DNA of 56,680 nt from Clostridiales bacterium (GTDB lineage: Bacteria; Bacillota; Clostridia; Lachnospirales; Lachnospiraceae). The notes under the pieces were generated by a model. The model did not search any database. It was not told the origin of the DNA and worked only from the letters and a program-made list of their open reading frames with translations. The DNA lies in the NCBI GenBank assembly GCA_012523775.1, contig JAAYTK010000032.1, forward strand, positions 1-56,680, in the 5' to 3' direction. Shown here in pieces: positions 42,005 through 50,942 of the stretch. The position numbers were made by a program, and so were the translations under genes. The stretch's first letter is position 1; the number at the start of each line of letters is the position of its first letter.

Positions 42005-43138
42005 ATGGATAGATGTGACTACTACAGAGTACAGGCTAATATAAATCTTGACGCAATACGTTCGAATATTAGACAGATAAGAAATAGTATAGACAAAGAC
42101 ACAAAGCTTATGGTTATTGTAAAGGCTGATGCTTACGGACACGGGGCAGTAGCCATATCAAAGGCCCTTGAAAATGGTATGGTCGATGCCTATGGTGTAG
42201 CAATAATCGAAGAAGCCATAGAACTAAGAAAAGCAGGGATAAAAAAGCCGATTCTTATATTGGGATATACACCGATGGAACAGTTTGATCTTGTGGTTTC
42301 CTATGATGTGATGCAGACTGTATACCAGTATGAGATGGCTAAGAAGTTATCAGAGGAGGCCGTTAAGCAGAACAAAACCGCAAGGATTCATATTAAGATA
42401 GATACAGGTATGTCAAGACTCGGTTTCAGTGATTCCTATGAGACCATCAAAATTATTAAGCAGATAGCCTCTCTCGAGGGTATATGTATAGACGGAATAT
42501 TCTCACATTTTGCGAAAGCCGATGAGGCTGACAGAGAAATCTCAGTGAAGCAGATTAATAGATTTAATGAGTATATCGGATTGCTTGAGCAGGAGGGTAT
42601 ACATATTCCCATACGTCATTTTTCTAACAGTGCAGGAATGATAGAATTTCCGGAGGCACAGTATAATATGGTCAGATGTGGAATAGTAGCGTATGGAGTA
42701 TATCCTTCAGATGAAGTTAACCACAACAGCCTAGGCTTAATTCCGGCCATGGAGTTAAAGAGTCATGTTATTTTTATTAAGGAAGTGGAGGCAGGAACAG
42801 GAATAAGCTACGGTTTGACTTATATAACCGATAAAAAGACTAAGGTTGCCACCATTCCTGTGGGTTATGCTGACGGATATTCCAGAAATCTGTCCAACGT
42901 AGGTAAGGTCATAATTCGGGGGCAGTATGCACCAATTATAGGCAGAATTTGCATGGACTATTTCATGGTCGATGTGACTGATATCAAGGATGTAAGTCAG
43001 GGAGATGTTGTAACCTTGCTAGGAAAGGAAGGAGACTGTATAATCAGTGTAGAGACTTTGGCACAGTGGTCACACTCGTTTCCATATGAAATGATGTGTA
43101 CGGTAGGAAAAAGAATACCAAGGGTATATAATCAATAG
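42005..43138 (+). CDS. alr: alanine racemase
   Basis: 377 residues. LMVIVKADAYGHGAVAISKAL contains the lysine that binds pyridoxal phosphate; IKIDTGMSRLGF and RHFSNSAGMIEF follow, and VGYADGYSRN and GRICMDYFMVDVTD are in the C-terminal beta domain with the second catalytic Tyr near GISYGLTYI. It converts L-alanine to D-alanine for the cell wall. Start ATG 42005; GGTGA is a weak ribosome binding site, consistent with coupling to nnr. Confidence 0.96.
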   Translation: MDRCDYYRVQANINLDAIRSNIRQIRNSIDKDTKLMVIVKADAYGHGAVAISKALENGMVDAYGVAIIEEAIELRKAGIKKPILILGYTPMEQFDLVVSYDVMQTVYQYEMAKKLSEEAVKQNKTARIHIKIDTGMSRLGFSDSYETIKIIKQIASLEGICIDGIFSHFAKADEADREISVKQINRFNEYIGLLEQEGIHIPIRHFSNSAGMIEFPEAQYNMVRCGIVAYGVYPSDEVNHNSLGLIPAMELKSHVIFIKEVEAGTGISYGLTYITDKKTKVATIPVGYADGYSRNLSNVGKVIIRGQYAPIIGRICMDYFMVDVTDIKDVSQGDVVTLLGKEGDCIISVETLAQWSHSFPYEMMCTVGKRIPRVYNQ

Positions 43139-43252
43139 GGAATCTTCAATGATGATATATCAGTAATATCGTAAAGCGATATCACTTTATGGAATACACA
43201 CGAAGAAACTGGCAATAATAAGGGTAAAGCCTAAAATTGGAGTGTGAGTAAA

Positions 43253-43621
43253 GTGGTAATTAGAAGAGGAGATATCTTTTATGCCGATTTAAGACCGGTT
43301 ATCGGTTCTGAGCAGGGAGGTATCAGGCCGGTGCTGATTATTCAAAATGATACGGGAAATAAGCATAGTCCTACTGTGATATGTGCAGCAATTACTTCCA
43401 AGATGAATAAGGCCAAGCTACCTACACATGTGGAGCTGGATGCGGATAAATATGGAGTTGTGAAGGATTCTGTTATATTACTGGAACAGGTTAGAACAAT
43501 AGATAAATCCAGATTAAAAGAAAAAGTATGTCACTTGGATAGAGATGTATTAAAGAAAATTGATAAGGCATTAATTATTAGTTTATCTTTAGATACATAT
43601 TTTAGACATATACTATTTTAA
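43253..43621 (+). CDS. ndoA: MazF/PemK-type endoribonuclease, no antitoxin gene adjacent
   Basis: 122 residues from GTG 43253 (TTGGAG 10 bases upstream); a GTG at 43244 is closer to that site but the family starts V-(V/I)-x-RGD-x-x-(Y/F)-[47 protein letters not shown] and [17 protein letters not shown] are strongly conserved with the Bacillus EndoA toxin, an mRNA interferase that cuts UACAU. In Bacillus the antitoxin gene lies between alr and the toxin. Here the 105 bases between alr and this gene hold no open frame that could encode it. Confidence 0.9.
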   Translation: MVIRRGDIFYADLRPVIGSEQGGIRPVLIIQNDTGNKHSPTVICAAITSKMNKAKLPTHVELDADKYGVVKDSVILLEQVRTIDKSRLKEKVCHLDRDVLKKIDKALIISLSLDTYFRHILF

Positions 43622-43647
43622 TAAAGAAGGAAGGGATATTTTTCACT

Positions 43648-44940
43648 ATGGAAAGTGACAATCCTTTATGGGGAATGGCGATTATATTTCTGCTGATCCT
43701 TATAATGGCAATCATATCCAGCATGAAGACAGCGCTGGAATACGTCAATGAAAACAGCATAAGAAAAAAGGCAGAGGGTGGAGACAAAAGAGCAGGTAAG
43801 CTGTTATTGTTTATTGGCCCTGACAGGAGATGTCAGAATACCCTGTCATTAATAGCATGCAGCATTGGAATAATTACCGGAATATACTATATGTCTTATT
43901 TCCGACATAGTCTATGGGTTTATAATGTATTATTTATAGCCCTGGTAGTATTCTTAATGACATTATTTGGTTTAGTACTTCCTAAAAGACTTTCGATAAA
44001 GTATGCTGAGAAAATCTGCTTTGGACTTTATGGCCTAATTATGATAGTATGCACCATATTTAGCCCGATAAGCTGGATAATTGAAAAAACCATGGAATTG
44101 GTACTGAGGATTTTTCGCATTAATCCTAAGAAGCTTGAGGTTAGTGAAATCGAAGAAGAAATCATATCTATGGTGAATGAGGGACATGAGCAGGGTGTTT
44201 TTGATGCAGACAAGGCTGAGATGATATCAAATATCATTGAGCTTGACGATAAGGAAGTCGGAGACATAATGACACATAAAAAACGCATTATAGCAGTTAA
44301 TGCGGAGATGTCATTGGTGGAAGCGTTAAAATTTATGCTTTCAGAGAATTATTCCAGATATCCGCTTTATGAGGATAATCTTGATAATATAATTGGAATA
44401 CTGCACTTAAAGGACGTAATCTCTGCTTACATATCATCCGACAGGAGTAAATCATTACGGGAAATTGCAAGAGAGCCTTACTTCGTGCCTGATACCCAGA
44501 GTGTTAATCTTTTGTTCCATAAGATGCAGTCGAATAATATTCATATGGCCATCGTAATAGATGAATATGGACAAACCGCCGGATTGGTTGCAATGGAGGA
44601 TTTCCTCGAAGAAATTGTAGGTAATATTCAGGACGAATATGACAAGGAAGAGAAGATGGTTCTATCGGTTGAGAAGGATTCCTGTGTTGTCAAAGGCTCT
44701 ATAAGTTTGGAGGATCTGGAGGATGAGCTGAACATTACGATTGATCATGAGGATTTTGATACTCTGAATGGGTTGTTAATATCAATCCTCGATAGAATTC
44801 CTGCAGATGGAGAAAGGGCTACACTGCAGTATGGAGGATATCAGTTTGATGTTCTTGAAACTATGAACAAAATGATAGGCAGAGTTCGAATATCCAGACT
44901 TCCTGTAGGAACGAAGGACTCCCTTAGTGAGACAGTATAA
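43648..44940 (+). CDS. CNNM/HlyC/CorC-type membrane protein
   Basis: 430 residues. The N-terminal CNNM domain has about three or four membrane helices (about 8-27, 60-80, 85-110, 125-150). A CBS pair follows (about 210-340) with VGDIMTHKKRIIAVNAEMSL and MAIVIDEYGQTAGLVAMEDF, and then the CorC/HlyC transporter-associated domain (about 355-425, SISLEDLEDELNI). Relatives move Mg2+ or Co2+ or regulate that transport. The name hemolysin given to some relatives is misleading. Ribosome binding site GAAGGAAGGG. A strong terminator follows. Confidence 0.92.
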   Translation: MESDNPLWGMAIIFLLILIMAIISSMKTALEYVNENSIRKKAEGGDKRAGKLLLFIGPDRRCQNTLSLIACSIGIITGIYYMSYFRHSLWVYNVLFIALVVFLMTLFGLVLPKRLSIKYAEKICFGLYGLIMIVCTIFSPISWIIEKTMELVLRIFRINPKKLEVSEIEEEIISMVNEGHEQGVFDADKAEMISNIIELDDKEVGDIMTHKKRIIAVNAEMSLVEALKFMLSENYSRYPLYEDNLDNIIGILHLKDVISAYISSDRSKSLREIAREPYFVPDTQSVNLLFHKMQSNNIHMAIVIDEYGQTAGLVAMEDFLEEIVGNIQDEYDKEEKMVLSVEKDSCVVKGSISLEDLEDELNITIDHEDFDTLNGLLISILDRIPADGERATLQYGGYQFDVLETMNKMIGRVRISRLPVGTKDSLSETV

Positions 44941-44964
44941 TAATATAAGAATATGTGAAATAGA

Positions 44965-44991
44965 AAAACGCCGGCTTTTAGCCGGCGTTTT
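44965..44991 (+). terminator. rho-independent terminator
   Basis: AAAACGCCGGC (44965-44975), loop TTTTA, GCCGGCGTTTT (44981-44991): perfect 11-bp GC-rich stem ending in T. Confidence 0.95.
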
Positions 44992-45239
44992 CGGTAAACA
45001 ACAGGGGTTGTTCGTTTACCATAGCGTATAATAGGGTGGGAGTAGAAAGTGATTTATCACTGTCTATGTACATAGTATACAAAGAAGATGTGTCTAATTT
45101 GTGTATAATTTATAAAATAAATATAAATTAATCAGGAAAAATTTAAGAAGACTATATCTCTAAACGTGAAAGAGGGTGTCTTGCAGGTATGTGCTGCAGA
45201 CACCCTCAAATCTATAATATATAAGTAGGGAGGAGGAGA
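44992..45239. other. gene-free stretch with inverted repeats
   Basis: No coding frame is convincing here. It contains AGTGAT-TT-ATCACT (45048-45061), the palindrome CTATGTACATAG (45064-45075), a TATAAT at 45027 and another at 45104 without good -35 partners, and a long hairpin at 45172-45207: GAGGGTGTC-T-TGCAG pairs with CTGCAGACACCCTC leaving one bulged base. That hairpin has no T run after it. Confidence 0.5.
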
Positions 45240-45311
45240 GTGAAAAAAACTATATTTAACACTTCAACAGTATTATACAACGAATTTATGTTTAAAGTAT
45301 GGATAGAATAA
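45240..45311 (+). CDS. possible 23-residue peptide gene
   Basis: GTG start preceded by GGGAGGAGG (45228-45236), one of the strongest ribosome binding sites in the window. The peptide is MKKTIFNTSTVLYNEF followed by MFKVWIE and a TAA stop. It is not hydrophobic enough for a membrane toxin and not Cys-rich. It lies 33 bases after the hairpin at 45172-45207. No similar peptide is known to me; it may be a leader peptide, a signal peptide-like factor or chance. Confidence 0.35.
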   Translation: MKKTIFNTSTVLYNEFMFKVWIE

Positions 45312-45435
45312 AGACAATTTGTGAACAAATCAGTTCATTTTTATGTCAAAATTAGAAAAACTTATGTCAAAACATGTCTTAATTACTTATTTGACCTTTA
45401 TAAATTAAGATAAGTAAAATTCATAGAAATAAATA

Positions 45436-45479
45436 GGACTGTTTCAAAACAACTTTTGAAAGTTATTTTGAAACAGTCC
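45436..45479 (-). terminator. long hairpin terminator of the minus-strand pair
   Basis: GGACTGTTTCAAAA-C-AACTT (45436-45455) pairs with AAGTT-A-TTTTGAAACAGTCC (45460-45479 region): 19 base pairs with one mismatch. On the minus strand it is followed by TATTTATTT. It ends the STAS-like gene. The stretch 45312-45435 before it holds nothing recognisable. Confidence 0.8.
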
Positions 45480-45498
45480 CGGTTGATGATATCGTAAT

Positions 45499-45912
45499 TT
45501 AAATTCCCAAACCCTCAAACCATTTTAATGCTTCATCAGCATTCCTAAAATGTAATACCTGCATTCCCTTTGCCTCAGACATGTTCTGATGCTTTTGGGA
45601 CTGAAGCTTCATAGCGGCAGTATTACCGTCTAAGAATGCAATTGCCTTACATCCGACTTTTTCTACCTCATTATGGAGTTCTGCAAATTTTGCTGAAACC
45701 TCTTTGCTAAGTATAGGATTCATCCTTGATGGGTCTGCAATATAAGCAAAGCTTTCGCCGTTAAATTTTTTAGTAAGTTCTAGTAAATTTTTAGTCAACG
45801 CTTCCACATATTCAGGCTTCCAGTCACCTACACCGCTAGAATAAAGTACATTTCTTCCTGGAACAATTCCGCAGTATCCTTCAGGTGCATTAACAGTATA
45901 CAATAGTTCCAT
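45499..45912 (-). CDS. STAS/SpoIIAA-like small protein
   Basis: 137 residues, alpha/beta, with GIVPGRNVLYSSGVGDW at the N-terminus, AYIADPSRMNPI in the middle and AFLDGNTAAMKLQSQKH then MQVLHFRNADEALKWFEGLG at the C-terminus. The alternating strands and helices and the final short helix resemble STAS-type or SpoIIAA-like proteins, but I recognise no named family. It lies 43 bases downstream of a chemoreceptor-like gene on the same strand with GGAGG before its ATG, so it may read or relay that receptor's signal. Confidence 0.55.
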   Translation of the reverse strand: MELLYTVNAPEGYCGIVPGRNVLYSSGVGDWKPEYVEALTKNLLELTKKFNGESFAYIADPSRMNPILSKEVSAKFAELHNEVEKVGCKAIAFLDGNTAAMKLQSQKHQNMSEAKGMQVLHFRNADEALKWFEGLGI

Positions 45913-45955
45913 TGTATTACCTCCTCATTTTATATTTTATTAATATTAAATATGC

Positions 45956-47191
45956 TCACTTTAGTTGATCCTGCAATTTGGTTAGAATTTCATTGGAAGA
46001 ACTGGTCATGTCACTGATATGCATGGCTATATCGTTAACTCCTTCTGCACCTTCAGATGATGCAACGACTATATGATCAAGATTTGTCAGTAGGCCACTG
46101 ATTGAGTTGAGTAATTCATTTGAGGATGTACTAAAATCCAAGAACAGATTATTAATCGTTAATGAATCCTCCTTGTATTTATTAGCAACATCCTTCATAA
46201 AATTATAATCGGAATTCACATCCTCAGACATAAATTGAAGCAGCATGGAGCCATATTTGGCAAGATTATTTACTACTTCCTTAACCCTTTCTGTGACCTC
46301 ATCAATCTGAGCAATATTATTCTTTGACTGCTCAGCCAGCTTTCGTATTTCTTCGGCTACCACAGAAAAACCCTTGCCATATTCTCCGGCTCTGGCAGCT
46401 TCAATAGATGCATTAAGTGCCAGCAGATTTGTCTGAGTGATAATTTCGTTAATGGATTTTGACAATATGGATATTTGATCTGCAATCTTTGCATCGTCAA
46501 TAGCTTTCTCCAAATGTATTTTAGTATCACTAAAAATCAGTTGTGCCTTTTCCTGAGCATTAGATACATTATCCATGGTTTCTTCGGCACTATGTTTGAT
46601 TTCCTGTGATGTCTTATAGCCTTGATCCGCTTTCTCTGTAAAGTCCTGGACGGTTCCTGCGATTTCCAGTGAAGTTCCTGCAATATCGGTTGATAATGCC
46701 GAGGTTTCCTCCATAGTTGCAGACAATTCCTCAGATGTGGATGCTATACTATCTATGTTTTTATGTAATTCTTCCATCATTATAGATACGTCTTTAAGAT
46801 TTTGCAGGAATACTGACATACTATTATCTGTGGCCTTTTCTTCATTTTTATCTCTATTATCCAAACAATTAATCATAAGCTCAGATAGAAGACCAAAATC
46901 ATTATTCTTACTTAACTCGGGGGGTAATGGCTTTAGTGACTTTCTGTATTCATATGATTTCATATAGGATAACAGAGAACGCAGAGGAATGAAATAATCT
47001 TTCGACAAGAACCGATATAAGAGAACAGAGATACATATAATTATTATAGGCAAAACTATGGTAATGATCGTTATTATGGGTTTATCGCTTTTAATATTAG
47101 TAAAATATATTATCGTGTTAAGTATAAATAATCCAAGTATACTAAGAAGAAGAACTTGAGGTCTTATTTTTATTTTCTTGATAAATAACAA
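45956..47191 (-). CDS. methyl-accepting chemotaxis-type signalling protein without a sensor domain
   Basis: 411 residues from TTG 47191 (GGAGGT 8 bases upstream on the minus strand). Two membrane helices (about 12-30 and 38-60) are separated by only about 10 residues, so there is no extracellular sensor. The cytoplasmic part is a long coiled coil; the signalling hairpin tip [20 protein letters not shown] followed by [15 protein letters not shown] is intact and would bind CheA/CheW. No HAMP domain is recognised. It probably senses a membrane or cytoplasmic state. No che genes are in the window. Confidence 0.88.
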   Translation of the reverse strand: MLFIKKIKIRPQVLLLSILGLFILNTIIYFTNIKSDKPIITIITIVLPIIIICISVLLYRFLSKDYFIPLRSLLSYMKSYEYRKSLKPLPPELSKNNDFGLLSELMINCLDNRDKNEEKATDNSMSVFLQNLKDVSIMMEELHKNIDSIASTSEELSATMEETSALSTDIAGTSLEIAGTVQDFTEKADQGYKTSQEIKHSAEETMDNVSNAQEKAQLIFSDTKIHLEKAIDDAKIADQISILSKSINEIITQTNLLALNASIEAARAGEYGKGFSVVAEEIRKLAEQSKNNIAQIDEVTERVKEVVNNLAKYGSMLLQFMSEDVNSDYNFMKDVANKYKEDSLTINNLFLDFSTSSNELLNSISGLLTNLDHIVVASSEGAEGVNDIAMHISDMTSSSNEILTKLQDQLK

Positions 47192-47246
47192 GATGCTTAC
47201 CTCCGCTTCATATGTATTTTAGTTATTCCTTGTAATTTATGACAAC

Positions 47247-47275
47247 ATTATAGCAAAGTAGCTTTTATTTTGCAA
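47247..47275 (-). promoter_or_regulatory. promoter of the chemoreceptor-like gene
   Basis: On the minus strand TTGCAA (47275-47270), 17 bases, perfect TATAAT (47252-47247). Confidence 0.6.
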
Positions 47276-47309
47276 TATTATATATTAATAATTGTATATG
47301 AGTATAAAC

Positions 47310-47338
47310 TTGCTATTAAATCAGTTTATGTGTAAAAT
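47310..47338 (+). promoter_or_regulatory. promoter of the two-component system
   Basis: TTGCTA (47310-47315), 17 bases, TAAAAT (47333-47338), about 55 bases before the kinase gene. Confidence 0.5.
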
Positions 47339-47392
47339 AATGATTATAAGAATCAAATAATAGCGCATATTGGGGATATGAGGTAATGAGCT

Positions 47393-49183
47393 ATGAAAAA
47401 GTTCAGTTTAAATAACTTTAAGATCAGGACAAAACTGCTCCTGATTTATTGCTTTTGTGTTTTAATTCCTATTATTTTTACAGATGCAATCATATTATAT
47501 ACTGTGAACAGTAATTATAAGGAAAATCGCAAAAAGGATCTTACATATGTAATGGAGCGTGTAAAATCCAACCTTACCGATACGGTTGAGAGCTGTATTC
47601 TGTTCACTTATAATCTGTATTCTGATGAAAAGCTTAATGATTTTCTTTCCAAGCAATATCAGAATAATCTGGACTATTATGAGGACTATACTGATATGCT
47701 GAGGTACAACGGTTTAAGCTATAATTACAATTACGGCCGTTTGTATAAAATAATAACATATGCCGATAATGATACGCTTATTAACGGTGGAAGTATTGCC
47801 AGACTGGAGACGGCTGAGGATACCGATTGGTATAAAGCTTATGTAGAAAGCGGACAGGATATTTTTTTATACACCTACTATGACAGTGATAAGAAATATA
47901 TACCCGGTACCGGTACCAGCAGAACAATCAGTGTCATTCGTAAATTGGATTATTTTGATAAGAGGGGAATGACTAAGATTCTGAAGGTTGATCTGGATTA
48001 TACCAATATGCTTAAGGACGTACTGAATGAGAAAATAGACGGTGAAATCTATATTAGAAATGATGAGGTCGTATTGTTTTCTAATCTGCCGTCTGCCAGT
48101 GGTATGCGTAAATATGAGCCTGCAGATTCGGTACTTTTAGAGGATTCAACCATGTCTATGACCTTCCCAATCGGATCTCAGGAATGGGAGATAATCATAA
48201 AGGCAAAGGAAATACCGTTTTGGTTAGTGCTTTTTGAGAACCAGTGGCTAATTACCATAGTTCTGTTTAATATCTTTTTACCTACCATCCTGATTTATTT
48301 TGTCGGTAAATCGATCAGTCAACGGTTGATGCTTATAGATTCCTATATGGTTAAGGTAGAAAAGGAGCAGTTTGAGTTAATTGACATTAGTGAAGGGGAG
48401 GACGAAATCGGTAAGCTGATTAAACGCTTCAATCTCATGGTATCAAGGATTAAGGAACTGATTGAGGTTGTGTTTAAGGGACAAGCAGAAAAACAGGCCC
48501 TGGAGCTGGCTAAAAAGAATGCCGAGCTTAAGGCGGTCCAAAGTCAGGTAAATCCGCATTTTCTTTTTAATACCTTGGAAAGCATAAGGATGAGAAGTCT
48601 TATAAAGAATGAGAATGAAACGGCGAATATTATAGGAGAACTGGCGGTTCTGTTTCGTAAAAGCATGACCTGGGGAGACGATTATATAACCGTTGAGAAG
48701 GAACTGGGATTTATAGATAATTATATTCATATCCAAAGATATAGGTTTGGCGACAAGATTAAGTATTATCATTATGTAATGGATGAATGTAAGAAATGCT
48801 TAGTACCGAAGTTATCAATAAGTACATTTATAGAAAATGCCTGTATACATGGTATTGAGACAACTGAGAAGGAAGGAGTAATATCCTTAACCATTACCAA
48901 GGATAATGAGTATCTACTTGTAGAGATATCTGATAACGGAAAGGGCATGGATGAGTCAAAGCTTAATGAACTTAGACGAATGATTTCCAACGCCGACAGT
49001 AAGATGCTGTACGAAACAAAAAGTACCGGTGTTCTTAATGCATATCTGCGACTTATGATGTATAGCGACGGCAATGTTAAATTCGATATTGACAGTAAAC
49101 CGGAGGGTGGAACTGATATAGTATTTAGGTTACCTTTAGTATATGGCAAAATTAATGATAAGGAGGAAACCTCTGATGATTAA
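47393..49183 (+). CDS. YesM-type sensor histidine kinase
   Basis: 596 residues. Membrane helix 1 (about 14-35), an extracytoplasmic sensor region (about 36-278, dCache-like), membrane helix 2 (about 287-306), a HAMP segment (about 305-355), and the His_kinase domain with QSQVNPHFLFNTLESIRM carrying the phosphorylated His. The ATPase part has FIENACIHGIE (N box) and DNGKGMDESKL (G1 box). YesM kinases sense extracellular sugars or glycan fragments and phosphorylate a YesN regulator. The coding end overlaps the regulator start by 8 bases. A sugar uptake system follows, which points to oligosaccharide sensing. Confidence 0.93.
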   Translation: MKKFSLNNFKIRTKLLLIYCFCVLIPIIFTDAIILYTVNSNYKENRKKDLTYVMERVKSNLTDTVESCILFTYNLYSDEKLNDFLSKQYQNNLDYYEDYTDMLRYNGLSYNYNYGRLYKIITYADNDTLINGGSIARLETAEDTDWYKAYVESGQDIFLYTYYDSDKKYIPGTGTSRTISVIRKLDYFDKRGMTKILKVDLDYTNMLKDVLNEKIDGEIYIRNDEVVLFSNLPSASGMRKYEPADSVLLEDSTMSMTFPIGSQEWEIIIKAKEIPFWLVLFENQWLITIVLFNIFLPTILIYFVGKSISQRLMLIDSYMVKVEKEQFELIDISEGEDEIGKLIKRFNLMVSRIKELIEVVFKGQAEKQALELAKKNAELKAVQSQVNPHFLFNTLESIRMRSLIKNENETANIIGELAVLFRKSMTWGDDYITVEKELGFIDNYIHIQRYRFGDKIKYYHYVMDECKKCLVPKLSISTFIENACIHGIETTEKEGVISLTITKDNEYLLVEISDNGKGMDESKLNELRRMISNADSKMLYETKSTGVLNAYLRLMMYSDGNVKFDIDSKPEGGTDIVFRLPLVYGKINDKEETSDD

Positions 49184-50786
49184 GGTTATGATAGTGGATG
49201 ACGAGCCGTATATCCGTCAAGGCCTTAAGATTTTGATTAATTGGGAGCAGCTTGGTTTCCAAATATGTGAAGAGGCTGCCAACGGCAATGAAGCAATTAA
49301 AAAGCTTGAGAAGAAAGATATTGATTTGGTTATAACAGATATAAAAATGCCTGGTATGGATGGGCTTGAATTAATTGAATACACCAGGGAGCATATATCC
49401 AAGAAAATAAGGTTTATTATACTTAGTGGGTTTTACGAGTTTGAGTATGCCAAAAAGGCTATTAAATTTAATGTAGACGATTATGTCTTAAAACCGGTTC
49501 AAAAAGAAGAATTAATCAAGGTACTTGAGGAGTATAAGGATTCCTACTATAGACATCTTGAGAACTTAAAAATGCAGGAGTTGTCTGACCGTATTATCTT
49601 TGATCGTCACTTAATTAATCTTATTTCAGGAACTTATGACAGGGAATGCATAGAGTATGTTAAGAATCGTCTTATAGCAATAAATAATATTAGATATATA
49701 AGAATCGAATATGATGTGACAAACGAAGAATATGACAGACTGTCAGATAATGATAAAGAGAAGGAACAGAATAAACTGTATGAAGCCACGAAAGCTCATC
49801 TTGGAGAGTTTATGTATCATACATATATGGCTCATGATAACAACAATGAATTTTATGTAGGCTTTATATATGCTAAAAGCATGGCGGATAAGCTACAGCT
49901 TAGTGAGAAAGAATATATCAAAAACCTGCACGATAATCTGAGTGCGGCTATTTCGTACAGAATTATTTTCTATATCGGACAAAAGGAAGAGAGTATTGAA
50001 ACTATATCGGAATCCTACAAGTCTGCTTTGATTGCAAAGAACTTTCAGTTATATTCCAAGGTGACGGAAATATCCTTTTATGACGAAATTAAGGATAAAA
50101 TAAATACCAGCAGTTTTTCTGCAGACAAGGATTTAATCGATGAGTTGATAAAGGCAATAGAAGAAAATGATAATGATAAAATTGAGAAAAAAGTAAACAA
50201 TCTATACATGCATTTTAAGGAGCTGGTGGCCGAGCCAGAAATAATCAGATTAAGTATGGATTATCTTATGTTCAGTTTAATAGGCATAGCCAAGGAGCTT
50301 TATTCGGACTTCGATCAAGACGAGGTATACAAACTGATAAGTCAGGGAGGATATGGACAAACCGCAATTCGTGGAAGTGTTGCTCATTTCAAAAAATTTG
50401 CATTGGAGTTTTCGGATTATTTGAATTCCTTAAGAAAGCATGCATTGGGTGGTGTTATAACTGAGGTGGAAAGAGAGATAACCGAAAATTACATGAATAA
50501 TCTAAGTCTCAAATCTCTCAGCGAAAAATACTTTATCAACAGTGCATATCTCGGTCAGATTTTTAAGAAGCAGTTCGGAGTCTCATTTAAGGATTATCTA
50601 AACAATTATAGAATCGACAGGGCATGCGAGCTGTTACTCCGTACAGACGGAAAAATCTATGAAATTGCAGAAACGGTTGGATTTAACAATACCGATTATT
50701 TTATAAGCAAATTTGTACAGATTAAGGGTACGACACCTCTTCAATACAGGAAGAGATTTTTAACTAATTCACAAAATAAAAATTAA
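49176..50786 (+). CDS. YesN-type AraC response regulator
   Basis: 536 residues from ATG 49176 with AAGGAGGA 8 bases upstream. The receiver domain (about 1-120) has MIVDDEPYIRQGL, ITDIKMPGMDGLEL (phosphorylated Asp) and YVLKPVQKEEL. A linker of about 300 residues follows. The C-terminal 100 residues form an AraC pair of helix-turn-helices: LSLKSLSEKYFINSAYLGQI and IYEIAETVGFNNTDYFISKF. It should activate the solute-binding and permease genes 156 bases downstream. Confidence 0.93.
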   Translation: MIKVMIVDDEPYIRQGLKILINWEQLGFQICEEAANGNEAIKKLEKKDIDLVITDIKMPGMDGLELIEYTREHISKKIRFIILSGFYEFEYAKKAIKFNVDDYVLKPVQKEELIKVLEEYKDSYYRHLENLKMQELSDRIIFDRHLINLISGTYDRECIEYVKNRLIAINNIRYIRIEYDVTNEEYDRLSDNDKEKEQNKLYEATKAHLGEFMYHTYMAHDNNNEFYVGFIYAKSMADKLQLSEKEYIKNLHDNLSAAISYRIIFYIGQKEESIETISESYKSALIAKNFQLYSKVTEISFYDEIKDKINTSSFSADKDLIDELIKAIEENDNDKIEKKVNNLYMHFKELVAEPEIIRLSMDYLMFSLIGIAKELYSDFDQDEVYKLISQGGYGQTAIRGSVAHFKKFALEFSDYLNSLRKHALGGVITEVEREITENYMNNLSLKSLSEKYFINSAYLGQIFKKQFGVSFKDYLNNYRIDRACELLLRTDGKIYEIAETVGFNNTDYFISKFVQIKGTTPLQYRKRFLTNSQNKN

Positions 50787-50834
50787 TTTAAATCAAATTA
50801 TATAGTTTTTAGTATTTAGCCTATACTTTATGCG

Positions 50835-50863
50835 TTGATGGTATTGTGCAGTAATGCTAAAAT
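50835..50863 (+). promoter_or_regulatory. candidate promoter of the sugar uptake operon
   Basis: TTGATG (50835-50840), 17 bases, TAAAAT (50858-50863). A leader hairpin GGTGCGTT / AATGCACC follows (50877-50912). Confidence 0.45.
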
Positions 50864-50942
50864 CAATATATCTGTAGGTGCGTTATTGTGCATATTATGT
50901 AAAAATGCACCCCAGAGTAAAAAAGTATAGGGAGGAAAAGAA

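Noticed and set aside
43163-43186. Inverted repeat between alr and the MazF-type gene
   Set aside because: The stem has one mismatch and no T tail, so it is neither a convincing terminator nor an operator.
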